Positions 26,026 through 33,708 of a stretch of 64,000 bases of DNA are shown here, one piece after another; the first letter of the stretch is position 1, and every line of letters begins with the position of its first letter. Below the pieces are notes generated by a model. That model had not been told where the DNA came from and did no database searches. It saw only the letters and a list, made by a program, of their open reading frames with translations. The DNA is taken from positions 62,001 to 126,000 of the forward strand of contig JAGLWF010000002.1 in assembly GCA_023133595.1 (NCBI GenBank). The letters are read 5' to 3'. The DNA comes from Nanobdellota archaeon (GTDB lineage: Archaea; Nanobdellota; Nanobdellia; Woesearchaeales; WJKV01). Position numbers and translations under genes: made by a program.

Positions 26026-26748
26026 ATGAGTGAAAATTTGGCTATATTTATTTACAATATTCTTTCAGGGATTAATTATACTAATTTCATTTCATTAATT
26101 TTATCATTCATAGCTATAGGAATCTCGATCTTAACATTTTATCTTGTACATATGTATAAAGGTAAAGTTAAAATTGCTACCCCTAATTTTATACAAATTA
26201 ATAATGACGGCAATTCTCCCGAACTTATAGGTATTGATGTTCCTTGTGTTTTTATAAATACTGGTGCTAAAACTAAATCTATTTCTTTAGAACCAATAAC
26301 AATCTGTCACAATAATATAGAGTCTATTTATAGACCCAATAACGAATTTTGCAAATTTTCGGGAAAGAAAGAGAACGATATCTTAAATTCAGAATTCTTA
26401 ACAACTTTTGCGCTAAAACCCCATGATATAACTTCAAAAAATATTTCTTTTTTTAGCCAAAATTATTGGGATAAGAACTATCCTCATATATTATATACAA
26501 ACAAAATAGGAAAATATTCGGTTTCAATAAAGGGTAGAATAAATGACGGAAGTAAAATAAATACCCTATGCGAATTTTCTTTTATAATTACAAAAAAAAA
26601 GGCAAAACTTTTAAATATAAAGGGGATAGCCTTTACACAAGTACCTACAAAAAAAGTAGACATACGACGTATTAGAATTCTTAAGAAGATCTTATCAATT
26701 TATATGAATCGAATACATTTTTGGATTAAAAGGGATGTTAGGGGATAG
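26026..26748 (+). CDS. Unknown single-pass membrane protein
   Basis: A 240-residue protein with one long hydrophobic segment (about residues 20-42, ISLILSFIAIGISILTFYLV) followed by a beta-rich domain (about 50-195) and a basic C-terminal helix. The beta-rich part, with INTGAKTKSISLEPI and GKYSVSIKGRI, could be an immunoglobulin-like fold. No family is named. It occupies the same position behind the duplicated promoter as the zinc-ribbon operon in cassette 1. Confidence 0.55.
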   Translation: MSENLAIFIYNILSGINYTNFISLILSFIAIGISILTFYLVHMYKGKVKIATPNFIQINNDGNSPELIGIDVPCVFINTGAKTKSISLEPITICHNNIESIYRPNNEFCKFSGKKENDILNSEFLTTFALKPHDITSKNISFFSQNYWDKNYPHILYTNKIGKYSVSIKGRINDGSKINTLCEFSFIITKKKAKLLNIKGIAFTQVPTKKVDIRRIRILKKILSIYMNRIHFWIKRDVRG

Positions 26749-26834
26749 TTAATTGAAATTGAGAATTTGTGCTTATTTTTGTATAGGGATAGAGAGATTA
26801 ATCTTAGGCCTCTATGTATTATAACGCTTCGAGG

Positions 26835-27623
26835 CTATTTTGTTCCTTGATTCAATAAATCTATTTCTTTTTCTATTTCTTCATATGTGTTTAAAATATT
26901 ATCTGGATTTAAAGATATATTCTTTATATTATCAAAAATCCGACCTATTTTAACTTTATCAAAATTATGTTCTAATTTATTTCTAATCATATCTATCAGT
27001 TTATTTATTTTCTCTATCTCATAACTATCTTTGTCTATTAAATATAGAAAATAATATAACTTAAAAACGATCTCAAATATTCTATCAAAATTATTATTGA
27101 TTTGGTTCCATTGCTCAGGATTTTTATTATTATCAGAATGGGGATAATTCTTATAAATTTTTATATTATTTTCAATATCATTTAAATTACAACCTTTGCA
27201 AAATATATTTATCTTCTTTGATAGTAACTTTTTATCAATTTTCAACAAGAATTTATCTGCCAAATATTCATTATATTCCTTATAAAATGTTGTTCCCAGT
27301 AAAACAGACTGATGATCTAAAATATGACCGAATTCATGGATAAAGATGAAATTTTGATCTTCAGCAGTTTTGGTAAAAAAGGCATCATTTAGAAGAATAA
27401 ATTGGTTATCATAATTTGCTAAAGCTGGGTCCCCATTTTCAGTAAAACGGGTTTGATCAGACCTGTCAAGTTTATCAAATAGGTTTTTAAAAGGAATAGA
27501 AAGATCTAAAGAAGAAAAACGTTTAGAGATATCATTATATTTCCTTAATTCATCAAATAGCTCATTCACTATTTTTTCCTTTTTTTTTGAGTTATTCCTA
27601 ATCCCAACTTTTATTTTAATCAT
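26835..27623 (-). CDS. HExxH metallopeptidase-like protein (ImmA/IrrE type), paralogue 2
   Basis: A 262-residue paralogue of the protein at 12745-13527, with HEFGH in FIFIHEFGHIL and the third-ligand motif EYNEYLADKFL retained. I use the ATG at 27623, which aligns with the first paralogue's start; a longer in-frame start adds six residues only. The DNA upstream is also similar, so a segment of about 0.85 kb was duplicated. Both active-site motifs are intact, so both copies may be functional. Confidence 0.68.
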   Translation of the reverse strand: MIKIKVGIRNNSKKKEKIVNELFDELRKYNDISKRFSSLDLSIPFKNLFDKLDRSDQTRFTENGDPALANYDNQFILLNDAFFTKTAEDQNFIFIHEFGHILDHQSVLLGTTFYKEYNEYLADKFLLKIDKKLLSKKINIFCKGCNLNDIENNIKIYKNYPHSDNNKNPEQWNQINNNFDRIFEIVFKLYYFLYLIDKDSYEIEKINKLIDMIRNKLEHNFDKVKIGRIFDNIKNISLNPDNILNTYEEIEKEIDLLNQGTK

Positions 27624-27732
27624 GATAAATAAGAGTATCAATCTTATTAATTTAAAAAGCTTTCTTTAATATTTAATAGATCTATTAAATTCTCCAAGTC
27701 AAGTTAATGTCTTCTCATCTTCTTTCTCCTAA

Positions 27733-27750
27733 GGTTCACTTCGTTCGCAG
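27733..27750 (+). repeat. Cassette-boundary site 4 (TTCACTTCGTTCGCAG)
   Basis: The core has one change from site 1 (TTCAC for CTCAC). The following roughly 100 bases resemble those behind site 1. It lies between the second protease gene and a phage-type gene. Confidence 0.78.
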
Positions 27751-27903
27751 AAATACCTTTTTGGGGGTTATATGGAATAAAATGTTCGTTTATAGTAGTT
27801 ATATTTAATTGTCGGTAAATACGTCATTTAACGAAAAAGCAAAATGTTTATATAAAAGGGAATTCTTACATTAATATATTAAATTTTTTTAGAGGTAATA
27901 ATT

Positions 27904-28524
27904 ATGGCTTTTGTAAGTGATAAACAAAGAAGATGGTGGTTTGCGAATTTATACCGGAATATCAATTTAAATGCAAACCACAGAACAAAAATAAAACAAC
28001 TAAAAAAATTAATAAAAAGAATAACCTATTTAGTGTATAGGGATGTGACTAGAAAAAAGATTAGGAAAGCAGGTAGGAAAGTAACTAGAAAAGCAATTAG
28101 GAAAGAAAAGGAAAATATTCAAACACTCTTGCTTCGCACCATATATCACGAAAGTGATGGATTAAAAAGCAGAGTACAGTATGATGGAGGACCTGCACGT
28201 GGGATTTCTCAAGTCGAACCAACTACTGCAAAAGATATAGTTAGATATGTGTCAAAAAAACCAGACTTACAAAAAATAATGACTAATATATTTGATATGA
28301 AGTGGGATAAAATTACTAAACTTTCAAGCAAGGAATTAGGTAAAAATTTAGTTAAAAATGATGCTGCTGCCATTCTTATGGCTAGGATTAAATACATAAT
28401 GTACAAGGAGCCAGTACCTGATGCAGATGATAAAAAAGCACAGGCTAAGTATTGGAAAAAATATTATAACCCAGGAGGGAAGGGCAAAGAAGAAGAATTT
28501 ATAGAAAAAACAACAGGAATTTAA
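27904..28524 (+). CDS. Lytic transglycosylase-like, phage-type protein
   Basis: A 206-residue protein. A basic N-terminal part starts FVSDKQRRWWFANL, similar to virion-associated proteins, followed by a second basic stretch rich in Arg and Lys. The C-terminal half has HESDGLKSRVQYDGGPARGI and SQVEPTTA, the SLT-fold pattern with catalytic Glu in HES and the GISQ loop, then KYWKKYYNPGGKGKEEEF. Archaea lack murein, so it probably derives from a virus or acts on another polymer or on bacterial neighbours. A TATA-like TTTATATAAAAG (about 27847-27858) precedes it. Confidence 0.62.
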   Translation: MAFVSDKQRRWWFANLYRNINLNANHRTKIKQLKKLIKRITYLVYRDVTRKKIRKAGRKVTRKAIRKEKENIQTLLLRTIYHESDGLKSRVQYDGGPARGISQVEPTTAKDIVRYVSKKPDLQKIMTNIFDMKWDKITKLSSKELGKNLVKNDAAAILMARIKYIMYKEPVPDADDKKAQAKYWKKYYNPGGKGKEEEFIEKTTGI

Positions 28525-28621
28525 TCTCCAATTAACTCTTCCATAAAAATAATTTCACTACATTCAGACAAACTTTTTGCTTACTTTATAGGCGAGAGAG
28601 GGGGGCGAGAAAACTAAGTAC

Positions 28622-30001
28622 TCATTCTTTAGTCTCAGTAAGTAAAATATTTTTCCATTGCGAAATAGAATTCTTAAGAGCTTCTTCTTTTTTGCGATCT
28701 AAAAACGAGTCGTCAATCATATCGATAAGTTTTTCTTTATCAAAACTAATTAAAGTACAAAGAACTAATGATTCTCTAAGACAATTGAGTATACTTAAAA
28801 GAAAGTTGGATAACTCTCCCACTTTTGATTCAAATTTTTTCTTCTTATCATAATTTAGAGTTTCACCATGTGCAAATAAACTTCTTATGTCATAAGCAGA
28901 ATGGATCATTTTCTTAACTAAGTATGGGTTATGTCCAACAAGAGAAAGAAATTTACTAACTCTCAGTTTTAATCTGTATTTTAACTCTTGATTCTCATTC
29001 AAGAACAAAGCCTCAAGACCCATAACTACATTAGCAATTCTTCTTTCAATAATTCCTGCCTCTAAAAGAGCATCACAATACCTATGATAAGAGATTGTTG
29101 TATAATTTTGGGTTTCAGAATTTTGCCAATAAAAGTTCTTAGGAATATGTTCCTTAAAAATACTTGTGAACCTCTCAAAAATATCCTTTTCTTCCTTTTT
29201 TATTATGTATTTTAGAGGAACAACAATATTCTTACCAGATGTTATAGTTCCCTCAATAAAATTTACTATTGATTTAGAATCCATTGTATAACTAGACCAC
29301 ATTATACTTCCAACTTTGAACAGTCTTAAAATGGATATTATCTTCTCTACTTCTCGCTGAAGCTTCTGTGGATTCTTTTCTATCATCTTTTCAATTTTTA
29401 TGATGGATGAGGGATTTATCATCTGATGTCTTCTTGGTGTAAAAACAGGATGAATTGAAATTTCTTTTTCAATATCCTCTTTACAAACTTTCCTTATTAA
29501 TATGTCATGACCAACATCAATAGAATCATCTTCCAAAATCAAACCGTGAACTTCTATCTCAACCCACGCTCTTAATGGTCTTTTATTCAAGTCAGCTAAA
29601 AAACGAGAAATAAAATTATTTATTGAGTCTTCAGTAAGTGGCACCTTGTCTAAATAGTGGAATGCTGCTTTTCTAACTAACTGAGCCAAGTAGCTACTTG
29701 CTTGTTGTTTCTCCAAACCTTCTTTCTCTAACCCTACTAGAACAGATTTATATTCATCTAACCCTTGAAAAGTTTTTTCAAGATTAATTATTTCTCTCCA
29801 CCAATTTTTCTTTATTATATAATCTCCTTTAGCTGAATGGCTTTCAACACCATTATCAGTATACCTAAATTTGTCTACAACCCATTTAAAATATGCCTCT
29901 TCAATAGGTTTTATCTCATTTTTTTCTAATTTTTCACTTAATATCTTAGAAATATTTAATAACAAATCTTTTAACTTCCAAGTAATTTCTTCTTCATTCA
30001 T
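28622..30001 (-). CDS. Apea-like HEPN protein
   Basis: A 459-residue protein. The C-terminal region has MGLEALFLNENQELKYRL, then VSKFLSLVGHNPY and YDIRSLFAHGET (R373, H378). This order is the Apea-like HEPN signature, a predicted ribonuclease found in defence islands. The N-terminal 200 residues are helical and the middle is alpha/beta (a likely sensor). It is the last of five tightly packed minus-strand genes and overlaps the one before by eight bases. Confidence 0.72.
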   Translation of the reverse strand: MNEEEITWKLKDLLLNISKILSEKLEKNEIKPIEEAYFKWVVDKFRYTDNGVESHSAKGDYIIKKNWWREIINLEKTFQGLDEYKSVLVGLEKEGLEKQQASSYLAQLVRKAAFHYLDKVPLTEDSINNFISRFLADLNKRPLRAWVEIEVHGLILEDDSIDVGHDILIRKVCKEDIEKEISIHPVFTPRRHQMINPSSIIKIEKMIEKNPQKLQREVEKIISILRLFKVGSIMWSSYTMDSKSIVNFIEGTITSGKNIVVPLKYIIKKEEKDIFERFTSIFKEHIPKNFYWQNSETQNYTTISYHRYCDALLEAGIIERRIANVVMGLEALFLNENQELKYRLKLRVSKFLSLVGHNPYLVKKMIHSAYDIRSLFAHGETLNYDKKKKFESKVGELSNFLLSILNCLRESLVLCTLISFDKEKLIDMIDDSFLDRKKEEALKNSISQWKNILLTETKE

Positions 30002-30179
30002 TTTTAAGTTTTTTTAACATCTCGTTATTTTCAATTAAAAGTTCAGTATTCTCTTTCTGTTGAACTTTATCTTTTGTTCCAAAAATTAATTCATCAATCT
30101 GTAGAACCTTTGCTGGCCATCTAACTAAAGATTCCATGAATGCTTGTCTACGCTTAATTGATTTTTTTGTTTTTTTCAT
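29994..30179 (-). CDS. Small basic helical protein
   Basis: A 61-residue protein with a Lys/Arg-rich N-terminus and a C-terminal coiled-coil-like helix (ENTELLIENNEMLKKLKNE). No family was recognised. It overlaps the HEPN gene start by eight bases and begins two bases after the upstream membrane gene, so it belongs to the same operon and may link the membrane and HEPN parts. Confidence 0.5.
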   Translation of the reverse strand: MKKTKKSIKRRQAFMESLVRWPAKVLQIDELIFGTKDKVQQKENTELLIENNEMLKKLKNE

Positions 30180-30181
30180 AT

Positions 30182-30400
30182 TTATAAGACTGATTCAACC
30201 TTTTTGAATAGAAAATGCAAATAAATCGCAGCAATTATAGAGAGTATCACCATTAAAGTCCAAGCAATTATTCTATTTGAATCAAAAAAAATTGATACAA
30301 AGAATATTAAAGTTATCAAAATAATAATAGTTGCAAAGGAAATTAGGAAAGTAATTGCAAAATACTTTAGGAATGTTTTTAGGCTTTTTTTAACTTTCAT
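30182..30400 (-). CDS. Small two-pass membrane protein
   Basis: A 72-residue protein with membrane segments at about residues 11-35 and 42-60 and a basic N-terminus. Its start overlaps the preceding gene by 11 bases. It is one of three consecutive small membrane genes upstream of the Apea-type HEPN gene. Confidence 0.6.
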   Translation of the reverse strand: MKVKKSLKTFLKYFAITFLISFATIIILITLIFFVSIFFDSNRIIAWTLMVILSIIAAIYLHFLFKKVESVL

Positions 30401-30689
30401 TTTTAGTCTTTTTAATAAATTTTTTTAGTTCATAATATTGTTCAATTGTAAATTTTGTCAGAGAAATAAATAAGTATAAAACAAAAAATATTGCACTAAT
30501 ATAAGTTGAGATTTTATTAATCATTAGAACCGTTGCATTATCCTGAAATTGAAACAAATAATAATATAATATAAATGCATATTTCACAGAAACAGCAACC
30601 ATAGCATAGAGTATAAATCCAACAACAGTGTTTATTGCAAACCCATACAGGATCTTCCATGCAAACTTTAATTCTTCTTTTATTGTCAT
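30390..30689 (-). CDS. Small two-pass membrane protein
   Basis: A 99-residue protein with membrane segments at about residues 14-40 and 58-80 and a basic tail. I use the ATG at 30689, one base after the upstream stop; a TTG at 30704 would overlap that gene. It is in the same operon as the HEPN protein. Confidence 0.6.
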   Translation of the reverse strand: MTIKEELKFAWKILYGFAINTVVGFILYAMVAVSVKYAFILYYYLFQFQDNATVLMINKISTYISAIFFVLYLFISLTKFTIEQYYELKKFIKKTKNES

Positions 30690-30690
30690 T

Positions 30691-30855
30691 CTAACATTTT
30701 CCAATTAAAGCTAAGAGTAAACCCATAGCCAGAATCATCATGCCAGCACCACTAACTGATATCGCCCAGGGCATTTTAAATTTTATAGACCCTAATGTTC
30801 CAATTATTACAAAGACCAAACCGATTATTACCAGTAAACTACATAGTGCTACCAT
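30691..30855 (-). CDS. Small two-pass membrane protein at the operon head
   Basis: A 54-residue ORF with two hydrophobic segments (about residues 3-22 and 31-52) around a short KFKMP turn. Its stop is separated by one base from the next ATG, which supports it as a real first gene of the five-gene operon. A TATA-like stretch on the minus strand is at about 30865-30890 (AT-rich TATATTCC region). No family was recognised. Confidence 0.6.
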   Translation of the reverse strand: MVALCSLLVIIGLVFVIIGTLGSIKFKMPWAISVSGAGMMILAMGLLLALIGKC

Positions 30856-30928
30856 TTTAATTTATAAATATGATCGGAATATATAATTCTTTCCACTTTA
30901 CCAATCCACCCATAACATCTGCCCAGAA

Positions 30929-30947
30929 GGCTTCACTTTGTTCGCAG
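30929..30947 (+). repeat. Cassette-boundary site 5 (TTCACTTTGTTCGCAG)
   Basis: The core has two changes (TTCAC and TTTG). It is intergenic, in the same orientation as the others, between the divergent heads of the membrane-HEPN operon and the nucleotidyltransferase gene. Confidence 0.7.
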
Positions 30948-31004
30948 GAAAGGCATCAAAAGGCTTAAATATAGTCCATTTTTAGATATCTAGGAAGTAG
31001 ATAT

Positions 31005-31607
31005 ATGATGGCAAAAAATAATAAACAAGCCCGACTTGATCGTTCAAAACTACAATTAGAAGAAATTTCTCGAGAAATTGTAAAGAGTCTTAACGAAATT
31101 ACCGAGAAGCTTTTGCCTGCTTCCAAAACATTATATCTTGTAGGGGGCTCTCTATATCGAAATTTAGTACGCGAGCTTTATGGTATTAACCATCAATGCT
31201 ATTATGATATTGACTTTTTGGCAGAGGATGTTGAACTTGATAAATTGCCTTCGAATTGGATTGTTGAGAAGTATCGACCTAGAGATTTAGCTGAAGGTTG
31301 TATAGGATATCGAATAAAAACTGGAAAAAGTATTTTCGATTTGAGTCTTTTAAAAAATCATGCTTCTTCAATTATGACTAATTCCTCTCCTTCAATTGGA
31401 ACATATTTGAGGTTTGTTCCATTATCTATTCAGTCTATTGCTTATGATTTTGATAACAAAAGGCTTTTGGGTGATATTGGAATACGATCTATTTTGGATA
31501 AAAAGATTTGGTTCAATAATAACATAGTTCTCGAAATGAATAGAGATTATTGGATAGATAAGATAAATGCAAAAGCTTCAGAATTAGATTTTCAAGTAGA
31601 TTTTTAA
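31005..31607 (+). CDS. Nucleotidyltransferase-fold protein
   Basis: A 200-residue protein. TLYLVGGSLYRNLVRELYG then CYYDIDFLAED (about residues 44-75) fits the G-G-S ... D-x-D pattern of pol-beta-type nucleotidyltransferases, as in AbiEii-like toxins or tRNA nucleotidyltransferase heads. A second ATG is one codon later. It stands alone between boundary sites 5 and 6, a single-gene cassette, with a TATA-like TTAAATATAG (about 30963-30972) upstream. The third catalytic acidic residue may be in KSIFDLSLL. The function as toxin or defence enzyme is inferred. Confidence 0.55.
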   Translation: MMAKNNKQARLDRSKLQLEEISREIVKSLNEITEKLLPASKTLYLVGGSLYRNLVRELYGINHQCYYDIDFLAEDVELDKLPSNWIVEKYRPRDLAEGCIGYRIKTGKSIFDLSLLKNHASSIMTNSSPSIGTYLRFVPLSIQSIAYDFDNKRLLGDIGIRSILDKKIWFNNNIVLEMNRDYWIDKINAKASELDFQVDF

Positions 31608-31623
31608 TTGTGAGAGATCTATT

Positions 31624-31642
31624 CTGTTCGCTTTGTTCGCAG
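31624..31642 (+). repeat. Cassette-boundary site 6 (TTCGCTTTGTTCGCAG)
   Basis: The most divergent copy of the core; TTGTTCGCAG is conserved. It has the same orientation and lies 17 bases after the nucleotidyltransferase stop, just before the convergent Fic gene. Confidence 0.62.
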
Positions 31643-31676
31643 TCCCTTTTTGAAGATAAAAACTGGCTAGAAACAT

Positions 31677-32993
31677 CTAGTTAGTAATAATATTTTTTTT
31701 AATTAGTCTAAAAACAAATTTTTTTTGATCTTTCAGCTTTTCGATATATCCTAACTTTTCTAAATGCAACAAATCATTTCTAGCAGTATCATAAGCAACA
31801 TTATAAGATACCATTATTTCACCGATATCAAAACCTTTTTCTGGTTCTTTAATAAATTCCTTTAATATTTCTGCCTGTCTCAGATTGATATTGTTTATAG
31901 TCTTAATTAAATTCATTGCTTCAGCTTGTTCCTTTTGCTTCTTAGCAATATGTTTTTCCATGTCAGATAAAGACTCTTCAATTGCTTCAAGATTGTAATT
32001 AATAAAATATGTCAAATCATTATTATCAGTTTCAGTATAAAGATAAGCTAGACCATATTTCTTTTTTGATCTTAATATGATCCGAGATACCGACATGAAC
32101 TCAAATAACCAATACCCTCTAGATAATACATACCAATAAAAAATAGTTCTTGCTGTTCTACCATTCCCATCATTAAACGGATGTATGTAACCAATTAAAA
32201 AATGCAATAAAACCCCTTTAATTATTGGGTGGATGAAGGCGTGGCTATCATCATTTGCAAATTCGCAAAATTCTTCAACTAATTTTGGAATTTTCTGATA
32301 ATCTGGAGGCCAATGGTATACTTTTTCTACTTCGAGAGGGTCCCCCACAACAATTTCATCATTATCACGAAATCTACCAGAATCATTTTTATCTTTCAGA
32401 GTATCCGTTGTAATTTCTCTTTGAAGTTCTATTATCAACTGAGGAGTCATCTTTTGATCCTTCATTTTTACTATTTTTTGAATTGTTTTGAATCCATTAA
32501 CAATCATTTGCTCAGAATAGTTTCTTGGTTTCTTTTTCTTTCTCAACAGTTCCTTAGCAATTTTCCTAGTTGTAGCTGCTCCTTCAAGCTGACTGGAAGC
32601 GATAGCTTCCTCCATTAAAGAGCTGATTATGTATCTTTCACGTCCAGAAGTATTCAGAGATTCCAACCCAGTCTCAAGATTACCAGCAGCACCTTTATCT
32701 AATAAATGTAATCTTCTCTGAGACTCATCTGTTAGCATAAACCTAAAATTCCACCCATCAAAACGAAAGGGCTTAAATTGACTATCTCTGAAAAACTTTA
32801 AAAAAACCCAAATATATTCTGGTTTTATGTTATTTGGAATCTTTTTATATCTTAGTTGATCCCAATGAACATAATCCGCATTACATTTATTTATAAATTT
32901 CTGAACAGCGAGATTTTCAACTATCTTGAAAATATTCCCATTATAATCTTTCAATATCTTTTTAATTTTTGGAGGTTTTTCTGGAACTTTCAT
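31677..32993 (-). CDS. Fic-family protein with inhibitory helix and winged helix
   Basis: A 438-residue protein. The Fic active site HPFNDGNGR begins at H271. An N-terminal inhibitory motif SSQLEG (S133...E137-G138) fits class II Fic proteins. The C-terminus (about 375-438) is a winged helix-turn-helix, so the protein may bind DNA. Fic enzymes transfer AMP or other groups onto target proteins. Palindromic CTACCAA/TTGGTAG sites surround its promoter, suggesting self-regulation. Confidence 0.9.
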   Translation of the reverse strand: MKVPEKPPKIKKILKDYNGNIFKIVENLAVQKFINKCNADYVHWDQLRYKKIPNNIKPEYIWVFLKFFRDSQFKPFRFDGWNFRFMLTDESQRRLHLLDKGAAGNLETGLESLNTSGRERYIISSLMEEAIASSQLEGAATTRKIAKELLRKKKKPRNYSEQMIVNGFKTIQKIVKMKDQKMTPQLIIELQREITTDTLKDKNDSGRFRDNDEIVVGDPLEVEKVYHWPPDYQKIPKLVEEFCEFANDDSHAFIHPIIKGVLLHFLIGYIHPFNDGNGRTARTIFYWYVLSRGYWLFEFMSVSRIILRSKKKYGLAYLYTETDNNDLTYFINYNLEAIEESLSDMEKHIAKKQKEQAEAMNLIKTINNINLRQAEILKEFIKEPEKGFDIGEIMVSYNVAYDTARNDLLHLEKLGYIEKLKDQKKFVFRLIKKNIITN

Positions 32994-32997
32994 GCTT

Positions 32998-33110
32998 CTA
33001 CCAATCTCAAAGTAATTGGTAGTATATAAAATTTACTACCAAATTAGGGGATATTGGTAGATATAGGTACTTCCCCCCCCCCCAACTACCAAATTGGTAG
33101 ATATTGGTAG
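32998..33110 (-). promoter_or_regulatory. Promoter with clustered TTGGTAG operators for the Fic gene
   Basis: The region holds CTACCAAT (32998-33005) facing ATTGGTAG (33015-33022), then CTACCAAAT (33036-33044) facing TTGGTAG (33054-33060). It then holds a perfect 7-1-7 palindrome CTACCAA-A-TTGGTAG (33086-33100) and another TTGGTAG (33104-33110). A minus-strand TATA box (TTTTATATACT, about 33021-33031) lies between them, about 30 bases before the ATG. An 11-base C run at 33073-33083 sits in the middle. Confidence 0.65.
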
Positions 33111-33156
33111 ATATCAGTACTTAGCTCAAACTATATCAGAAAATACGAGTAAATAT

Positions 33157-33288
33157 TCAGGAGTATAAATTTTCTTCACCTACAACCTTGTTTAAATCAT
33201 CAAACTCTTCTTTAGCTTCCCCTGTAATAATTACCTTTGTAGGTTTTCCTTTGAACACTAAAAAATCACCCCTTGATTTTTTGTGCAC
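33157..33288 (-). pseudogene. Truncated RelE-like toxin
   Basis: The minus frame from a GTG at 33288 encodes 43 residues with VHKKSRGDFLVFKGKP, then KVIITGEAKEEFDDLNK and VVGEE, and stops. This matches the N-terminal half of archaeal RelE-type mRNA interferases; the remaining half with the catalytic region is absent. An in-frame reading continues upstream without an ATG. It follows a small winged-helix gene that could be the former antitoxin. Confidence 0.5.
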
Positions 33289-33313
33289 CAGAAATTTACA
33301 ATTATTGTTTGCA

Positions 33314-33577
33314 TTATAATTCGATTCCTTCCTTTATTGCTTTATCTAATTTCGGGCTTGGATTGTATATCCACAATATGCCTTTTCTCCCATCTAATAT
33401 TTTTCCACTATCCTCTAAATATTTTAATATCACATTCAAAGTTTGATGCATTACTTTAGTAGGCAACTTTTTCTTTAGCTGTTCTCTTGTCATAAGATCA
33501 TTAGCTTTTTTTAGAACATTCTCTACCATTAATACTGTTTTCAAATTTGGATAATGAATAATTTCTAATTTTTGCAT
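33314..33577 (-). CDS. Small winged-helix protein, possible antitoxin
   Basis: An 87-residue protein. KLEIIHYPNLKTVLMVENVLKK starts the fold and LNVILKYLEDSGKILDGRKG gives the recognition helix and wing. Similar small archaeal proteins often sit before RelE-type genes. Here the presumed partner, 25 bases downstream, is truncated. The upstream region is very AT-rich with repeated TATATG. The antitoxin role is an inference from position. Confidence 0.5.
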   Translation of the reverse strand: MQKLEIIHYPNLKTVLMVENVLKKANDLMTREQLKKKLPTKVMHQTLNVILKYLEDSGKILDGRKGILWIYNPSPKLDKAIKEGIEL

Positions 33578-33679
33578 TTTAATTCAATGTTTATATAAAC
33601 TTATATATATGTATATATGTATTCATATATAAATCTTTCGGAAAAAAGCATAAGAAATTAACTCAATTACATCTAGATT

Positions 33680-33696
33680 GCTCACTTCGTTCGCAG
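33680..33696 (+). repeat. Cassette-boundary site 7 (CTCACTTCGTTCGCAG), right end of island
   Basis: An exact core, 12 bases before the larC stop codon. It is the last copy in the window and coincides with the return to core-type genes, so it probably marks the right island border. GAAATACC follows the core, as at site 4. Confidence 0.82.
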
Positions 33697-33708
33697 AAAT
33701 ACCAATGT

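Larger units (their letters stand above)
10377..33696. mobile_element. Accessory island built of defence-like cassettes
   Basis: A 23-kb AT-rich block between the end of the 540-residue core gene and larC. It contains restriction, HEPN, Fic, HExxH protease, GIY-YIG, nucleotidyltransferase and small membrane genes. Seven copies of a TCACTTCGTTCGCAG-like core in a single orientation separate the gene groups. Two extra copies of the upstream gene's 3' end occur inside. No tyrosine or serine recombinase and no transposase was seen in it, so the mobility mechanism is open. The boundaries are inferred from the repeats. Confidence 0.6.

Noticed and set aside
33073-33083. Run of 11 C in the Fic promoter
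   Set aside because: It could be a phase-variable tract, but it is in a non-coding stretch and such runs are also prone to assembly error; not enough to claim switching.
10377-33696. Possible CRISPR array or cas locus in the island
   Set aside because: No regularly spaced short direct repeats and no cas1, cas2 or effector genes. The DUF2779 protein is Cas4-like in one domain only and sits in a restriction operon.
10377-33696. An integrase or transposase for the island
   Set aside because: I searched the translated genes for tyrosine recombinase R-H-R-Y patterns, serine recombinase and DDE patterns and saw none; the GIY-YIG protein is a nuclease, not an integrase.
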